Assembly (NCBI RefSeq): GCF_001571285.1 | Contig: NZ_BCTM01000011.1 | Span: 62,001-126,000, forward strand | DNA from: Kluyvera cryocrescens NBRC 102467 | Lineage (GTDB): Bacteria > Pseudomonadota > Gammaproteobacteria > Enterobacterales > Enterobacteriaceae | Direction: 5' to 3' | Length of the DNA stretch: 64,000 nucleotides | Shown: positions 21,144 through 29,786 of the stretch, piece after piece | Layout: every line of letters begins with the position of its first letter | Position numbering within the stretch: position 1 is the stretch's first letter | Translations under genes and position numbers: made by a program | The notes under the pieces: generated by a model | Database searches by the model: none | Seen by the model: only the letters and a program-made list of their open reading frames with translations | What the model was told of the DNA's origin: nothing

Positions 21144-21994
21144 CGTTGTTTACCACGCTTCTGGTGCTGTTTGCTGAACGCCTGTTTAAACTGGGCGAAC
21201 ACTGGCAGCTCGATCATCGGCTGGAGACGCTGTTTCGGCGGGTGAAACATTATTCGCTTGCCGGTACTCTCGTCATGACCCTTGTGGCGATGGCGCTGGT
21301 CGGCATTATTCAGCGAGCGCTAAGCGGCGTTTTGTTTAACGTGCCGTCGCTGATCTTCTGGATCCTGCTCGGGCTGCTGTGCATCGGTGCCGGTCGCGTT
21401 CGCCTGCACTATCACGCCTATCTAAAAGCCGCTTCCCGTGATGATGTCCATGCGCGCGAGGCTATGGCCAGCGAGTTGACGATGATTCATGGCGTTCCCG
21501 CCGGCTGCGACGAGCGTGAGTTCTTGCGCGAGCTGCAAAACGCACTGTTGTGGATCAACTATCGCTTTTACCTCGCACCATTGTTTTGGTTCGTCGTCGG
21601 CGGCTCGTGGGGGCCTGTGGCGCTGATAGGCTATGCCTTCCTGCGGGCCTGGCAGTCCTGGCTTGCTCGTTACCAGACTCCGCATCACCGCTTACAGTCG
21701 GGTATTGATGCCATTTTGCATGTCGTGGATTGGGTGCCGGTCCGTTTGGTTGGGGTGGTTTATGCGCTGATTGGTCACGGTGAAAAAGCGCTTCCGGCGT
21801 GGTTTGCATCGCTGGGCGACCGTCATTCGTCGCAGTATCAAGTGCTGACCACTCTGGCGCAGTACTCTCTGGCACGTGAACCGCACGTCGACAAGGTTGA
21901 GACACCCAAGGCCGCCGTTTCAATGGCGAAGAAGACGTCCTATGCGGTAGTCGTGGTCATGGCGCTGCTGACGATTTACGGGACGCTGGTGTAG
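21140..21994 (+). CDS. ampE: Inner-membrane protein AmpE
   Basis: AmpE is a polytopic inner-membrane protein co-transcribed with ampD. Its biochemical role is not settled, although it has been described as a sensory or regulatory partner in beta-lactamase induction. It is 284 aa (E. coli 284), starting [22 protein letters not shown]. Four hydrophobic segments are visible near residues 40-60, 65-85, 140-165 and 265-283. It overlaps ampD by four bases and ends at a bidirectional terminator. Confidence 0.94.
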   Translation: MTLFTTLLVLFAERLFKLGEHWQLDHRLETLFRRVKHYSLAGTLVMTLVAMALVGIIQRALSGVLFNVPSLIFWILLGLLCIGAGRVRLHYHAYLKAASRDDVHAREAMASELTMIHGVPAGCDEREFLRELQNALLWINYRFYLAPLFWFVVGGSWGPVALIGYAFLRAWQSWLARYQTPHHRLQSGIDAILHVVDWVPVRLVGVVYALIGHGEKALPAWFASLGDRHSSQYQVLTTLAQYSLAREPHVDKVETPKAAVSMAKKTSYAVVVVMALLTIYGTLV

Positions 21995-22000
21995 CTTTTC

Positions 22001-22030
22001 TGGCCCGGTCAATATCGTGTGACCGGGCCA
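22001..22030. terminator. Bidirectional terminator between ampE and the GH43 gene
   Basis: An 11-bp perfect stem (TGGCCCGGTCA with TGACCGGGCCA) and 8-base loop lies between the convergent ampE and glycosidase genes. A short TTTTC precedes it and ATTCTTT follows. Confidence 0.75.
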
Positions 22031-22035
22031 ATTCT

Positions 22036-22986
22036 TTACAGGGTGTCTGCGGGTGGAATACCGAAGTCCGGCATACCATTCTCCTGCCAGCGCACCGTCT
22101 TCAGACGCGTATGACGATTCGGGTCATACAGCGGATCACCTTCAATTTCCGTATAATTTCTGGCGTGATATACCAACACGTCTTCACCGTCCGGCGTTTG
22201 CGTAAAGCTGTTGTGGCCTGGCCCATACTGGCGGTTTTCATTGCTGGTGGTGAACACCGGCGTGGGCGATTTATGCCAGTTTTCGGTGTCGGTCATCTCG
22301 GCGTCTTTATCGATCCACAGTAGCCCCATGCAATAGTTTTCATCGGTGGCACTGGCGGAGTAGCTGATAAATAAGCGATTGCCGCGGGTGATGACGGCAG
22401 GCCCCTCATTGACCAGAAAACCCCGACACTCCCAGTCAAACTCCGGTTTGCTGAGCATCAGCGGTTCGCCCTTAATTGTCCACGGGTTGGCCAGCTCTGC
22501 CAGATAGATGTTGGAGTTGCCGGCAATCTCCGGGGATTTCTGCGCCCACAAATACCACTGTTTACCCTGATGGTGGAACGTGGTGGCATCAAGGCAGAAG
22601 GTATCAAACGGTGTCTTTATCTGACCTTTTTCGACCCATTTCCCGGTTAACGGATCGGCGTCGCTGCACTCGATCGCGTACATACGGTGCTGGAACATCC
22701 CCAGTTCATCAAGCGCCTGCGTGTGGGCGGCAGCGAAGTAGATATACCATTTGCCGTCGATATGGTGCAGCTCGGGGGCCCAGATAAGGTTGCTCATCGG
22801 GCCGCTATTCGGTTTACGCCATACCACGACGGGCTCTGCGCTGCGTAGGCCGTCGATGTCGGCTGCCCGACGGATCTCCAGCCGGTCATATTCTGGCACT
22901 GAGGCGATAAAATAGTACGCTCCCTGGTGGCGCAAAATAAAGGGATCGGCGCGCTGCTCAATAAAAGGGTTGGGCCAATTCTTCAT
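22036..22986 (-). CDS. Glycoside hydrolase family 43 protein (xylosidase/arabinofuranosidase type)
   Basis: The protein is 316 aa and fits the five-bladed beta-propeller GH43 family, whose members release xylose or arabinose from short pentosides. The three acidic catalytic positions are readable: general base Asp14 in RADPF, pKa modulator Asp133 in FCLDATTF and general acid Glu194 in LVNEGPAV. There is no signal peptide, so it acts in the cytoplasm on imported substrate. Its start overlaps the stop of the upstream symporter gene by one base, so the two form a transport-and-hydrolysis pair. The exact glycoside is not predictable from sequence alone. Confidence 0.88.
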   Translation of the reverse strand: MKNWPNPFIEQRADPFILRHQGAYYFIASVPEYDRLEIRRAADIDGLRSAEPVVVWRKPNSGPMSNLIWAPELHHIDGKWYIYFAAAHTQALDELGMFQHRMYAIECSDADPLTGKWVEKGQIKTPFDTFCLDATTFHHQGKQWYLWAQKSPEIAGNSNIYLAELANPWTIKGEPLMLSKPEFDWECRGFLVNEGPAVITRGNRLFISYSASATDENYCMGLLWIDKDAEMTDTENWHKSPTPVFTTSNENRQYGPGHNSFTQTPDGEDVLVYHARNYTEIEGDPLYDPNRHTRLKTVRWQENGMPDFGIPPADTL

Positions 22987-24395
22987 CAGGCTTTCCTTAC
23001 GTGTTCAGTCGTTTGCAGTTCTTGTTGATATTCATTCAGTTCGCGATAGTTGGTGCGGCGTTTCTCAAGATCTTCCTGGATCTGTTTCATCAATGAGCGG
23101 TCCACTTTCAGCAGGCGCACTACGCCGGCGGTGATCAGATAACCTACGCCTGGGATGATGGTGAACAGCAGCATAATACCGTTGAGCGTAGTTTCGCTCT
23201 GGGCTTTAGCACCGGCATCGTAGCCGTACCAGGAGAGCAGGAAGCCGACCATCGCCCCAGCGACCGCGAGACCCACTTTCAGGAAGAACAGGTTACCGGA
23301 GAAGCTGATCCCGGTGATACGCTTGCCGGTTTTCCACTCGCCGTAGTCGTCAACGTCGGCCATCAGCGACCAGTGCAGCGGCGATGGGATCTGGTGCAGG
23401 ATGTTCAGCAGGAAGTAGAGCACCACAATCAGCATCGTGGCGTGCGGGTCGAAGAAGTAAAAGGCCACGGAGAAAATGGCCAGCGCGATGTTGGTCCAGA
23501 AGAAGACCTGCAGTTTACACCAGCGGTCGGTCAGGACTTTCGCCAGCATACTGCCAATCATCATGCCGATGACGCCAAGGCTGATAAAGAGGGTGGCGAA
23601 GTGGGTACTTTCTCCCATCACCCAGGTCACGTAATACATGGTGGCGGCCATGCGGATAAAACCTGGGCAGACGTTACACAAGGTGAGCAGCAGGATGCGT
23701 ACCCACTGATCGTTTTTCCAGACGTCTTTTAAATCCTGTTTGAGTTCATCGTTGGTCTGTACCGCCGGGCGCACGCGTTCACGCACGGTGGCAAAGCAGA
23801 ACAGGAACATGCACATGCCAATAAATGCCAGCACGGCCATCGCCATCTGATAGCCTTTGGCTTTGTCTTCACCGCCAAACCAATCGGCCATAGGTAACAG
23901 CGTCAGTGACAGCAGCAGGGTTGCGATACCCACGAGGACGAAGCGGTAGGATTGACAGGCGACGCGCTCTTTCGGATCGTTGGTGATGACGCTGCCAAGA
24001 GAGCAGTAAGGGATGTTGATTGCGGTATAGGTGATGGATAACAGGAAATAGGTGACAAATGCATAGATAACTTTGCTGCTATAGCTCCAATCAGGCGTGG
24101 TGAACATCAGCACGCTGAACAGGGCATAGGGGAAAGCTATCCACAGCAACCATGGACGAAAACGACCGTACTTACTGCGGGTGCGATCGGCTAGTGCGCC
24201 CATAATAGGGTCGGTAACGGCATCAATGACGCGAATTGACAGCAATAGCACGCCGACCAGCGCCGGGGCCAAACCAAAAATATCGGTGTAAAAATAGTTT
24301 ACGAACAGCATGATAGCGCCAAAGATGATATTGCATCCCGCATCGCCCATGCCATAGCCAATTTTCTCTTTTACTGACAGTTTGCTTGCGTTCAT
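22986..24395 (-). CDS. GPH-family sugar:cation symporter (YagG/YicJ/MelB type)
   Basis: The protein is 469 aa with about 12 membrane segments, and it belongs to the glycoside-pentoside-hexuronide:cation symporters. The N-terminus KLSVKEKIGYGMGDAGCNI and the loop DAVTDPIMGALADRTRSKYGRFRPWLL (partly: DPIMGALADRT) are the family signatures, near residues 10-30 and 57-83. It is closest in character to the E. coli YagG and YicJ pentoside transporters, which also sit beside GH43-type xylosidases. That neighbour relation repeats here with the overlapping GH43 gene. A GAGATC ribosome site precedes the ATG. Confidence 0.9.
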   Translation of the reverse strand: MNASKLSVKEKIGYGMGDAGCNIIFGAIMLFVNYFYTDIFGLAPALVGVLLLSIRVIDAVTDPIMGALADRTRSKYGRFRPWLLWIAFPYALFSVLMFTTPDWSYSSKVIYAFVTYFLLSITYTAINIPYCSLGSVITNDPKERVACQSYRFVLVGIATLLLSLTLLPMADWFGGEDKAKGYQMAMAVLAFIGMCMFLFCFATVRERVRPAVQTNDELKQDLKDVWKNDQWVRILLLTLCNVCPGFIRMAATMYYVTWVMGESTHFATLFISLGVIGMMIGSMLAKVLTDRWCKLQVFFWTNIALAIFSVAFYFFDPHATMLIVVLYFLLNILHQIPSPLHWSLMADVDDYGEWKTGKRITGISFSGNLFFLKVGLAVAGAMVGFLLSWYGYDAGAKAQSETTLNGIMLLFTIIPGVGYLITAGVVRLLKVDRSLMKQIQEDLEKRRTNYRELNEYQQELQTTEHVRKA

Positions 24396-24412
24396 CGCCA
24401 GATCTCTTTTGT

Positions 24413-24441
24413 GTGATATGGAGAGGATTATTGGCTGTGAA
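24413..24441 (-). promoter_or_regulatory. Candidate promoter for the symporter-GH43 pair
   Basis: On the minus strand TTCACA (24441-24436) and TATCAC (24418-24413) are separated by 17 bases, close upstream of the symporter ATG. The -10 match is modest. Together with the hairpin after the PTS gene it suggests that this pair can be expressed separately. Confidence 0.3.
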
Positions 24442-24523
24442 CGAAGAAATTGCGTAGCAGGATAACGTTGTTGATATGGATAAATCTGCTACTTATGGGA
24501 AAGTGTGAAGCAGATAACAGGCG

Positions 24524-24548
24524 CGGTAGCGGTATTTATCCGCTACCG
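24524..24548 (-). terminator. Hairpin after the PTS gene
   Basis: A 9-bp perfect stem (CGGTAGCGG with CCGCTACCG) and 7-base loop lies 12 bases past the PTS gene stop, within a 164-base gap before the symporter gene. No T run follows, so it may be an attenuating or RNA-stabilising hairpin and not a full terminator. Confidence 0.5.
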
Positions 24549-24559
24549 TGTGTGGAGGA

Positions 24560-25927
24560 TTAACGGAGCTCGGCGGCCGGTACCAGCACGCGCGTTTTAC
24601 CGTAGATAATCGTCAGGATCATCGGCACGCTGAAGGCGACGATAATCGCGAACACCTCATAGATAGCTTTTGATTCCGGGCCGCTGAACAGTCCAAGCTC
24701 AAAGACGTTGAGTACCGGTAGGAAGCTGTAGGTTTTGACTTGCAGTAGCCCGGTAATCGCACCGCCCAACGCCGCGCCAATACAGCCGAAGATAAACAGC
24801 ATCCGGTATTTGAGGTTTACGCCATACAGCGCAGGCTCGGTAATGCCAAAGAACGCGGAGATTGAGGCCGAAATCGCCAGCTGCTTGTCTTTCAGGTTAC
24901 GGGCGATAAAGATGGCGCCAAAGACGGTACCAAACTGGCCCATGACCGCAGACATAAACATCGCCATCACCGTGTCGTAGCCATTCACCTGCATGTTAAT
25001 CAGCGCAATGGGAATAATGCCCCAGTGAACGCCGAAGACCACGAACAGTTGCCCAATCCCCGCCAGTAGTGCGCCGGAGAGCATCGGGCTTAGGTTGTAA
25101 AGCCAGGTGTAGCCGTTGGCAATGCCAATACCCACATAATCCGCAATCGGGCCAATCACGGTAAAGACCACAAATCCGCTAATAATCAGCGACAGGCACG
25201 GTACAAATACCAGCGCGGCGATTTCTGGTACCCACTTTTTGCACCAGCGTTCGACGTAGCTCAGGAACCATACCGCAAAGATAGCCGGGATCACCGCACC
25301 GCCATAAATTTTCAGCGGGAACGCGAGATGGAAGAGTTCTACGTGATCCGGCGTGGCGGCGTCGGTCAACGGGAAGACCATCGCCGCGGTCAGCGCCAGC
25401 GCGGTGAAGCGGCTGGTTTTAAAACGGTCTGCGGCGGTCACGGCGATAAACAGCGGCAGCATGACAAACACGCCGCTGGAAAGGGCGTTAAACACCACAA
25501 ACAGCCAGGATTTGGTTGAGATAAGCTCCAGCGTTTGCAGCAGGACGACCAGCCCTTTGACTACCCCAACGCCTGCCAGCACGCCAATGTAAGGGGTGAA
25601 AATGGCGGATAGCGTCGCCAGCAGACGGTTAAAGAGCGAAACGTCCTGCGTTTGGGGGCCGGCGGCTTCCTGTGCCGCAGGCAGCAGCTCACTGAGTGCC
25701 GCGAAGATTTTTTCGACTTTGGGACCGATCACTATTTGAAACTGGCTCCCGTTGTTGACCAGTTTTACCACCTCAGAAATCTCGTACAGTCCCTTTTCGT
25801 CAATCTGCGAATCGTCCCTTAAATTCAGGCGTAAGCGAGTCGCGCAGTGGTTTGCGTGGTCGATATTCTCCTTGCCGCCGACGGCTGCAAGGATTTTTTG
25901 TGCAACGGCTAAGTATTGAGTCGCCAT
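24560..25927 (-). CDS. PTS sugar transporter EIIBC (glucose/glucoside superfamily)
   Basis: The protein is 455 aa and has domains EIIB then EIIC. The phosphorylated cysteine of EIIB is Cys28 in NHCATRLRLNL, and a flexible linker near residues 85-95 precedes about ten membrane segments. The EIIC signature GITEPALYGVNL is near residue 380. There is no EIIA domain, so phosphate must come from another protein, most likely EIIA-Glc (Crr), as for MurP, TreB and similar transporters. The gene lies 41 bases downstream of the SIS-domain enzyme, which should act on its phosphorylated product. The sugar is unknown. Confidence 0.88.
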   Translation of the reverse strand: MATQYLAVAQKILAAVGGKENIDHANHCATRLRLNLRDDSQIDEKGLYEISEVVKLVNNGSQFQIVIGPKVEKIFAALSELLPAAQEAAGPQTQDVSLFNRLLATLSAIFTPYIGVLAGVGVVKGLVVLLQTLELISTKSWLFVVFNALSSGVFVMLPLFIAVTAADRFKTSRFTALALTAAMVFPLTDAATPDHVELFHLAFPLKIYGGAVIPAIFAVWFLSYVERWCKKWVPEIAALVFVPCLSLIISGFVVFTVIGPIADYVGIGIANGYTWLYNLSPMLSGALLAGIGQLFVVFGVHWGIIPIALINMQVNGYDTVMAMFMSAVMGQFGTVFGAIFIARNLKDKQLAISASISAFFGITEPALYGVNLKYRMLFIFGCIGAALGGAITGLLQVKTYSFLPVLNVFELGLFSGPESKAIYEVFAIIVAFSVPMILTIIYGKTRVLVPAAELR

Positions 25928-25968
25928 AACGAGGCACCTTTATCAGTAGGTAGGGTACAGGCAGTAGA

Positions 25969-27039
25969 TCAGGCGTAATCGCCGGGTTTTGTTTTACTTT
26001 TTACTGCGACGCCAAAGTCGGTGAAGATCCGCTGCGGCAGGTTATTACCTTTTGCCTCGGCAATATGGTGCGCGAGGATCTGGAAAGGGATCACCATCAG
26101 CAGCGGCAGCACGGTCTCCGGCGTGTTGACATTCAGCGCCAGGGTATGCGGATCGTCGCTGGCCTCAGGTGTGACGGTGTAGACGTATTGGGTATGGCGT
26201 TGTTCATACTGGCGAAGCAGCGTCAGTCGTTCGCGGGCCACGCTTGGCACGTCGAGGAAGAACAGGCGATGCTGCGGGTTAATTTCAAAATACGGGCCGT
26301 GCATAAAGACTTCCATCTCGATGCCCTGTGAAGGTACACGCACGGTCTCGGTAAATTTGGTTGCCATCTCCATGCACACGCCGATAGCCGGTCCGTAACC
26401 GATGCTGGTAAAGCGCGGTGCGGCGGCCAGTTCGGACTGCCAGCGGCGGAAGAAGGCCTCGGTGGTGTGGATGATTGAGCCGATAGCGTTAATCGCCTCG
26501 CGAAAAACCGAGAGTTCCTGCTGCTCGCGGGCATCGTCAATCGCGTTCACCGCGCGTGCGTGGCGCAACCCCATCAGCATCAATGTCAGAATGGTCGCCA
26601 CATAGCCTTTGGTTACATATCCCACGCGCTCTTCGCCAATATCCAGCAAAACAAATTGATCCGCGGTTTTGGCCAGTTCGCTCTGCGGTTTGCTGGTTAA
26701 GCCTACCGTTTGCAGCGGGAAGCGCTGTTTCAGCGTTTCCAGCGCGTGCAGCGTTGAGGTGCTTTCACCACTCTGGGAGATGGCAATCACCGTTTTAATC
26801 GCCGGATTGTGCTTTTCAAAATGCTGATAGTGGAATGGTTCGGCAAGCGTCAGGCGCACGGCGGAAAGGCTTTCGATATAGTATTTTGCGCTCGCGGCGG
26901 CATTGGCGCTGGAACCTGTCGCCAGTAGCAACCATTCGCTATCATCAGCGATAGCTGGAACATTTTGCGGGTAGTTATCCAGAATCTGCGCAAGCGTTGC
27001 CTGCTCTTCGTGGATGTAGGTCATCATGTTGGGTTTCAT
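25969..27039 (-). CDS. SIS-domain sugar-phosphate isomerase/deglycase-like protein
   Basis: The protein is 356 aa with two SIS domains arranged like the isomerase half of GlmS, AgaS, FrlB and FraB. The first domain shows LATGSSANAAASAKYYIES near residue 40 and AISQSGEST near residue 88, which contact sugar phosphate. The second carries EVFMHGP near residue 244, corresponding to the GlmS loop with the catalytic histidine. There is no glutaminase domain. It is cytoplasmic and heads the operon just after the LacI-type operator. Isomerase, deaminase and Amadori-product deglycase activities are all possible. Confidence 0.82.
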   Translation of the reverse strand: MKPNMMTYIHEEQATLAQILDNYPQNVPAIADDSEWLLLATGSSANAAASAKYYIESLSAVRLTLAEPFHYQHFEKHNPAIKTVIAISQSGESTSTLHALETLKQRFPLQTVGLTSKPQSELAKTADQFVLLDIGEERVGYVTKGYVATILTLMLMGLRHARAVNAIDDAREQQELSVFREAINAIGSIIHTTEAFFRRWQSELAAAPRFTSIGYGPAIGVCMEMATKFTETVRVPSQGIEMEVFMHGPYFEINPQHRLFFLDVPSVARERLTLLRQYEQRHTQYVYTVTPEASDDPHTLALNVNTPETVLPLLMVIPFQILAHHIAEAKGNNLPQRIFTDFGVAVKSKTKPGDYA

Positions 27040-27062
27040 TGCGGCCTCTCGTGACTGAAAAA

Positions 27063-27080
27063 ACTGAAAACGTTTTCAGT
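27063..27080. promoter_or_regulatory. 18-bp perfect palindrome, probable operator of the LacI-family regulator
   Basis: ACTGAAAACGTTTTCAGT is a perfect palindrome with the central CG typical of LacI/GalR-family operators. It lies immediately downstream of the predicted -10 region and 24 bases before the SIS-gene start, so a bound repressor would cover the transcription start. Confidence 0.8.
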
Positions 27081-27110
27081 AAAATATTATGAGAGAATTT
27101 GGATCGTCAA
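27081..27110 (-). promoter_or_regulatory. Promoter of the SIS-PTS operon
   Basis: On the minus strand TTGACG (27110-27105) is followed by an AT-rich -10 region. This reads as TATTTT at 27086-27081 with an 18-base spacer, or TAATAT at 27089-27084 with 15. The operator palindrome abuts it. Confidence 0.55.
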
Positions 27111-27127
27111 TTTTACGATCAGAGATC

Positions 27128-27143
27128 TGTGATTAAGATCTGA
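27128..27143 (-). promoter_or_regulatory. Candidate CRP site for the SIS-PTS operon
   Basis: TGTGA-N6-TCTGA keeps one perfect half site and three of five bases in the other. Its centre lies about 60 bases upstream of the predicted start, the class I spacing. This suits a sugar-uptake operon subject to catabolite control, but the second half site is weak. Confidence 0.4.
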
Positions 27144-27183
27144 ATATTTAGTGTGCGGCTGGCCGGTCGGCCAGCCCGAGGGA

Positions 27184-28224
27184 TTATGCGGATTCGCCGG
27201 CGATCAGTTGCGGTGTAATTGGGGAAACGTCGGGCAGCATGTCCTGAAGAATGGTCATCATTTGGCGAATAACTTGTTGACCAATCTCGTTATTTTTATG
27301 ATCGATAGTCGTTATCCGTGGAATGAAATACTCGCTGCCGGGGAAATACTCACAGCTGGCGACGGCGATGTCCTCCGGGACCGTCAAACCGTTATCTTTC
27401 AGCGCGCGAATGGCCCCCATGGCGACGCGATCGTTAATTGCCAGAATGGCCTGGGGGAGGGGACGCCCGGATTTCAGCAGTTTTACCGCCGCGTCATAGC
27501 CGTGTTCTGGATAGAAGTTGGTCTCAAAAATAGCGGCTGCGTGTTCATCAATCCCGGCCGCTTTCAGCGTTTGCAGGAAGGTGGCGACGCGTTGGCCGGT
27601 CATGTAGACGTGCGATGAGCCCCCCACAAACGCAATGTCACGATAGCCCTTTTCCAGTAAATGGCGGGTGATCATCGCCACGCAGTTAACCTGGTCACGC
27701 TCAAGGCAAGTGTAGTCGTAACGGGCGAGTTTGCGGCCCACGACGATCACCGGCAGTGAAGCGATAAGCTTTTTCAGGCCCTGGAGGTAGCTCTCGGGGA
27801 CCTTCAGGTAGTCGATATTACCGCCGAGAATGATGACGCCGTCGAGCTGGCTATCGATGATGGTATTGAAGATCTGATCTTCGGCAATCACCTGCACTGA
27901 ACCGGCGCGTTTGTTCGCGGATTGGGTATCGAAGAGGATAATTTTATAACCGGCCTGGAGGCAGGCTTTTTCGATTTGTTCAACCAGCGTGGCGAAGTAG
28001 GGGTTGGTAATATCGGAAACCACCACGGCAAGGGTCATGCTCTTGCGGGAAATCATGCTGCGCGCCATCAGGTTGGGGCTGAAGTGGTGCTCGTCGATGA
28101 CCTTTTGTACTTTGGTTCGGGTTTTATCCGAGACCCAACTGTTGTTGTTGAGCACCCGGGAAACGGTGGCGATAGAGACATTGGCCAGTTCAGCAATGTC
28201 TTTGATAGTGAGGTTTTTTTTCAT
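27184..28224 (-). CDS. LacI/GalR-family transcriptional regulator
   Basis: The protein is 346 aa from the ATG at 28224. A frame open to 28305 adds 27 residues that do not fit the family. The N-terminal helix-turn-helix reads LTIKDIAELANVSIATVSRVLN at about residues 5-26, followed by the hinge helix and a periplasmic-binding-protein-like effector domain from about residue 62 (LAVVVSDITNPYFATLVEQ). It lies directly upstream of the SIS-PTS unit on the same strand, so it most likely represses that unit through the 18-bp palindrome. The inducer would be the imported sugar or its phosphate; it is not identifiable here. Confidence 0.9.
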   Translation of the reverse strand: MKKNLTIKDIAELANVSIATVSRVLNNNSWVSDKTRTKVQKVIDEHHFSPNLMARSMISRKSMTLAVVVSDITNPYFATLVEQIEKACLQAGYKIILFDTQSANKRAGSVQVIAEDQIFNTIIDSQLDGVIILGGNIDYLKVPESYLQGLKKLIASLPVIVVGRKLARYDYTCLERDQVNCVAMITRHLLEKGYRDIAFVGGSSHVYMTGQRVATFLQTLKAAGIDEHAAAIFETNFYPEHGYDAAVKLLKSGRPLPQAILAINDRVAMGAIRALKDNGLTVPEDIAVASCEYFPGSEYFIPRITTIDHKNNEIGQQVIRQMMTILQDMLPDVSPITPQLIAGESA

Positions 28225-28292
28225 CAGCCACCCAGGTCCTTTTGTCGACGGTAACCCAGGTAATGGTACATCACTTTGGCGGGAGGGTGAAC

Positions 28293-28319
28293 GCTCTGTA
28301 CCCAAGGCGGGTACAGAGC
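28293..28319 (-). terminator. Hairpin after aroP
   Basis: An 11-bp perfect stem (GCTCTGTACCC with GGGTACAGAGC) with a five-base loop begins 11 bases past the aroP stop. There is no T run, so strength is uncertain. It also marks the border between core aroP and the accessory sugar cluster. Confidence 0.6.
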
Positions 28320-28330
28320 AGAAACAGAAA

Positions 28331-29701
28331 TTAGTGCGCTTTCACGGTTTTCACATTTTTCTGTTTAAACATGTAGCCGATACCGAGGATAACCAGCCAT
28401 ACCGGAATCAGCCATACGGAGATAGCCATGCCTGGGGTCATCACCATGATCACCAGCACTGCCGCCATGAAGACCAGGCAGATCCAGTTCCCGAGCGGAT
28501 AGAACAGCGCCGGGAAGCGAGTGGTGACACCCTGCTGTTGTTTCGCTTTGCGGAACTTCATGTGAGCCAGGCTAATCATCGCCCAGTTGATCACCAGCGC
28601 CGAGACCACCAGCGCCATCAGCAGACCAAACGCAGATTCAGGCGCCAGGTAGTTAATCAGTACACACAGCGCGGTAACAAAGGCAGAAACCAGAATCGTA
28701 TTGACCGGTACGCCGCGTTTATCGACGCTCAGCAATGCTTTTGGTGCGTTGCCCTGCTGTGCCAGGCCGAACAGCATACGGCTGTTGCAGTATACACAGC
28801 TGTTGTAAACGGACAGCGCTGCGGTCAGCACCACGATGTTCAGGGCGTTAGCAACGAAAGAGTCACCCAGTTCGTGGAAGATCAGCACGAACGGGCTGAC
28901 GTCTGCGGTGACGCGGGTCCACGGCATCAGGGACAGCAGAACGGCCAGTGAGCCCACATAGAAAATCAGGATACGGTAGATCACCTGGTTGGTGGCTTTT
29001 GGAATGCTCTGCTCTGGATTATCCGCCTCTGCTGCGGTGATCCCGACCAGCTCCAGGCCGCCGAAGGAGAACATAATGATCGCCATCATCATCACCAGCC
29101 CGGTCCAGCCGTGCGGCAGGAAGCCACCTTGTTCCCATAGGTTGCGTACGGTGGCCTGTGGGCCAGCGGTATCGCTGAACAGCAGCCATGCACCGAACAG
29201 AATCATCGCAATAACGGCGATAACTTTGATGATCGCAAACCAGAACTCCATTTCACCGAACACTTTTACGTTGGTCAGGTTAATGGCGTTAATGGCGATA
29301 AAGAAGACGGCGGCAGACGCCCACGTTGGAATTTCCGGCCACCAGAACTGAATGTATTTACCGACCGCAGTCAGCTCGGCCATGGCAACCAGTACGTACA
29401 GTACCCAGTAGTTCCAGCCTGACGCGAAGCCGGCGAAGTTGCCCCAGTACTTGTAAGCGAAGTGGCTAAAGGAGCCGGCTACGGGCTCTTCAACCACCAT
29501 TTCGCCCAGTTGGCGCATGATCATAAAGGCAATGAAACCGGCGATGGCGTAACCGAGAATAATCCCCGGGCCTGCCGATTGAATAACGGAAGCGCTGCCG
29601 AGAAACAGGCCCGTGCCGATAGCGCCGCCCAGAGCGATCAGCTGTATATGGCGGTTCTTCAGGCCGCGCTTAAGCTGGGAGCCTTGCTGTTGACCTTCCA
29701 T
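28331..29701 (-). CDS. aroP: Aromatic amino acid permease AroP
   Basis: AroP is the general inner-membrane importer of phenylalanine, tyrosine and tryptophan, a member of the APC superfamily. It is 456 aa (E. coli 457) with about 12 membrane segments. The first reads HIQLIALGGAIGTGLFLGSA near residues 21-40, which is the amino acid permease signature. The C-terminus GIGYMFKQKNVKTVKAH resembles that of E. coli. It is divergent from pdhR. In E. coli it is repressed by TyrR; a matching site is suggested upstream here. Confidence 0.95.
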   Translation of the reverse strand: MEGQQQGSQLKRGLKNRHIQLIALGGAIGTGLFLGSASVIQSAGPGIILGYAIAGFIAFMIMRQLGEMVVEEPVAGSFSHFAYKYWGNFAGFASGWNYWVLYVLVAMAELTAVGKYIQFWWPEIPTWASAAVFFIAINAINLTNVKVFGEMEFWFAIIKVIAVIAMILFGAWLLFSDTAGPQATVRNLWEQGGFLPHGWTGLVMMMAIIMFSFGGLELVGITAAEADNPEQSIPKATNQVIYRILIFYVGSLAVLLSLMPWTRVTADVSPFVLIFHELGDSFVANALNIVVLTAALSVYNSCVYCNSRMLFGLAQQGNAPKALLSVDKRGVPVNTILVSAFVTALCVLINYLAPESAFGLLMALVVSALVINWAMISLAHMKFRKAKQQQGVTTRFPALFYPLGNWICLVFMAAVLVIMVMTPGMAISVWLIPVWLVILGIGYMFKQKNVKTVKAH

Positions 29702-29768
29702 TGTGAAACCTCGTGTGTGGTTATTATTGTGACGCTGTTTGCGTATGTACTTAAGAAATTCCGTTTTC

Positions 29769-29786
29769 TGTATTGTTATGTTTACG
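29769..29786. promoter_or_regulatory. Candidate TyrR box upstream of aroP
   Basis: TGTATT-N6-TTTACG matches 9 of the 12 conserved bases of the TyrR consensus TGTAAA-N6-TTTACA. It sits 68 bases before the aroP start, where TyrR control of E. coli aroP operates. The rest of the 538-base aroP-pdhR gap is AT-rich; apart from the PdhR box nothing else was resolved. Confidence 0.45.

Noticed and set aside
22036-28224. Carbohydrate cluster as a genomic island with integrase and attachment repeats
   Set aside because: No integrase, tRNA gene or direct repeats flank it; only terminator-like hairpins mark its borders.
28004-28951. A 315-codon rightward frame across the LacI gene start, intergenic hairpin and aroP
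   Set aside because: Both flanking genes on the other strand are clearly real, and the frame is rich in His/Gln/Arg as typical of reverse-strand shadows.
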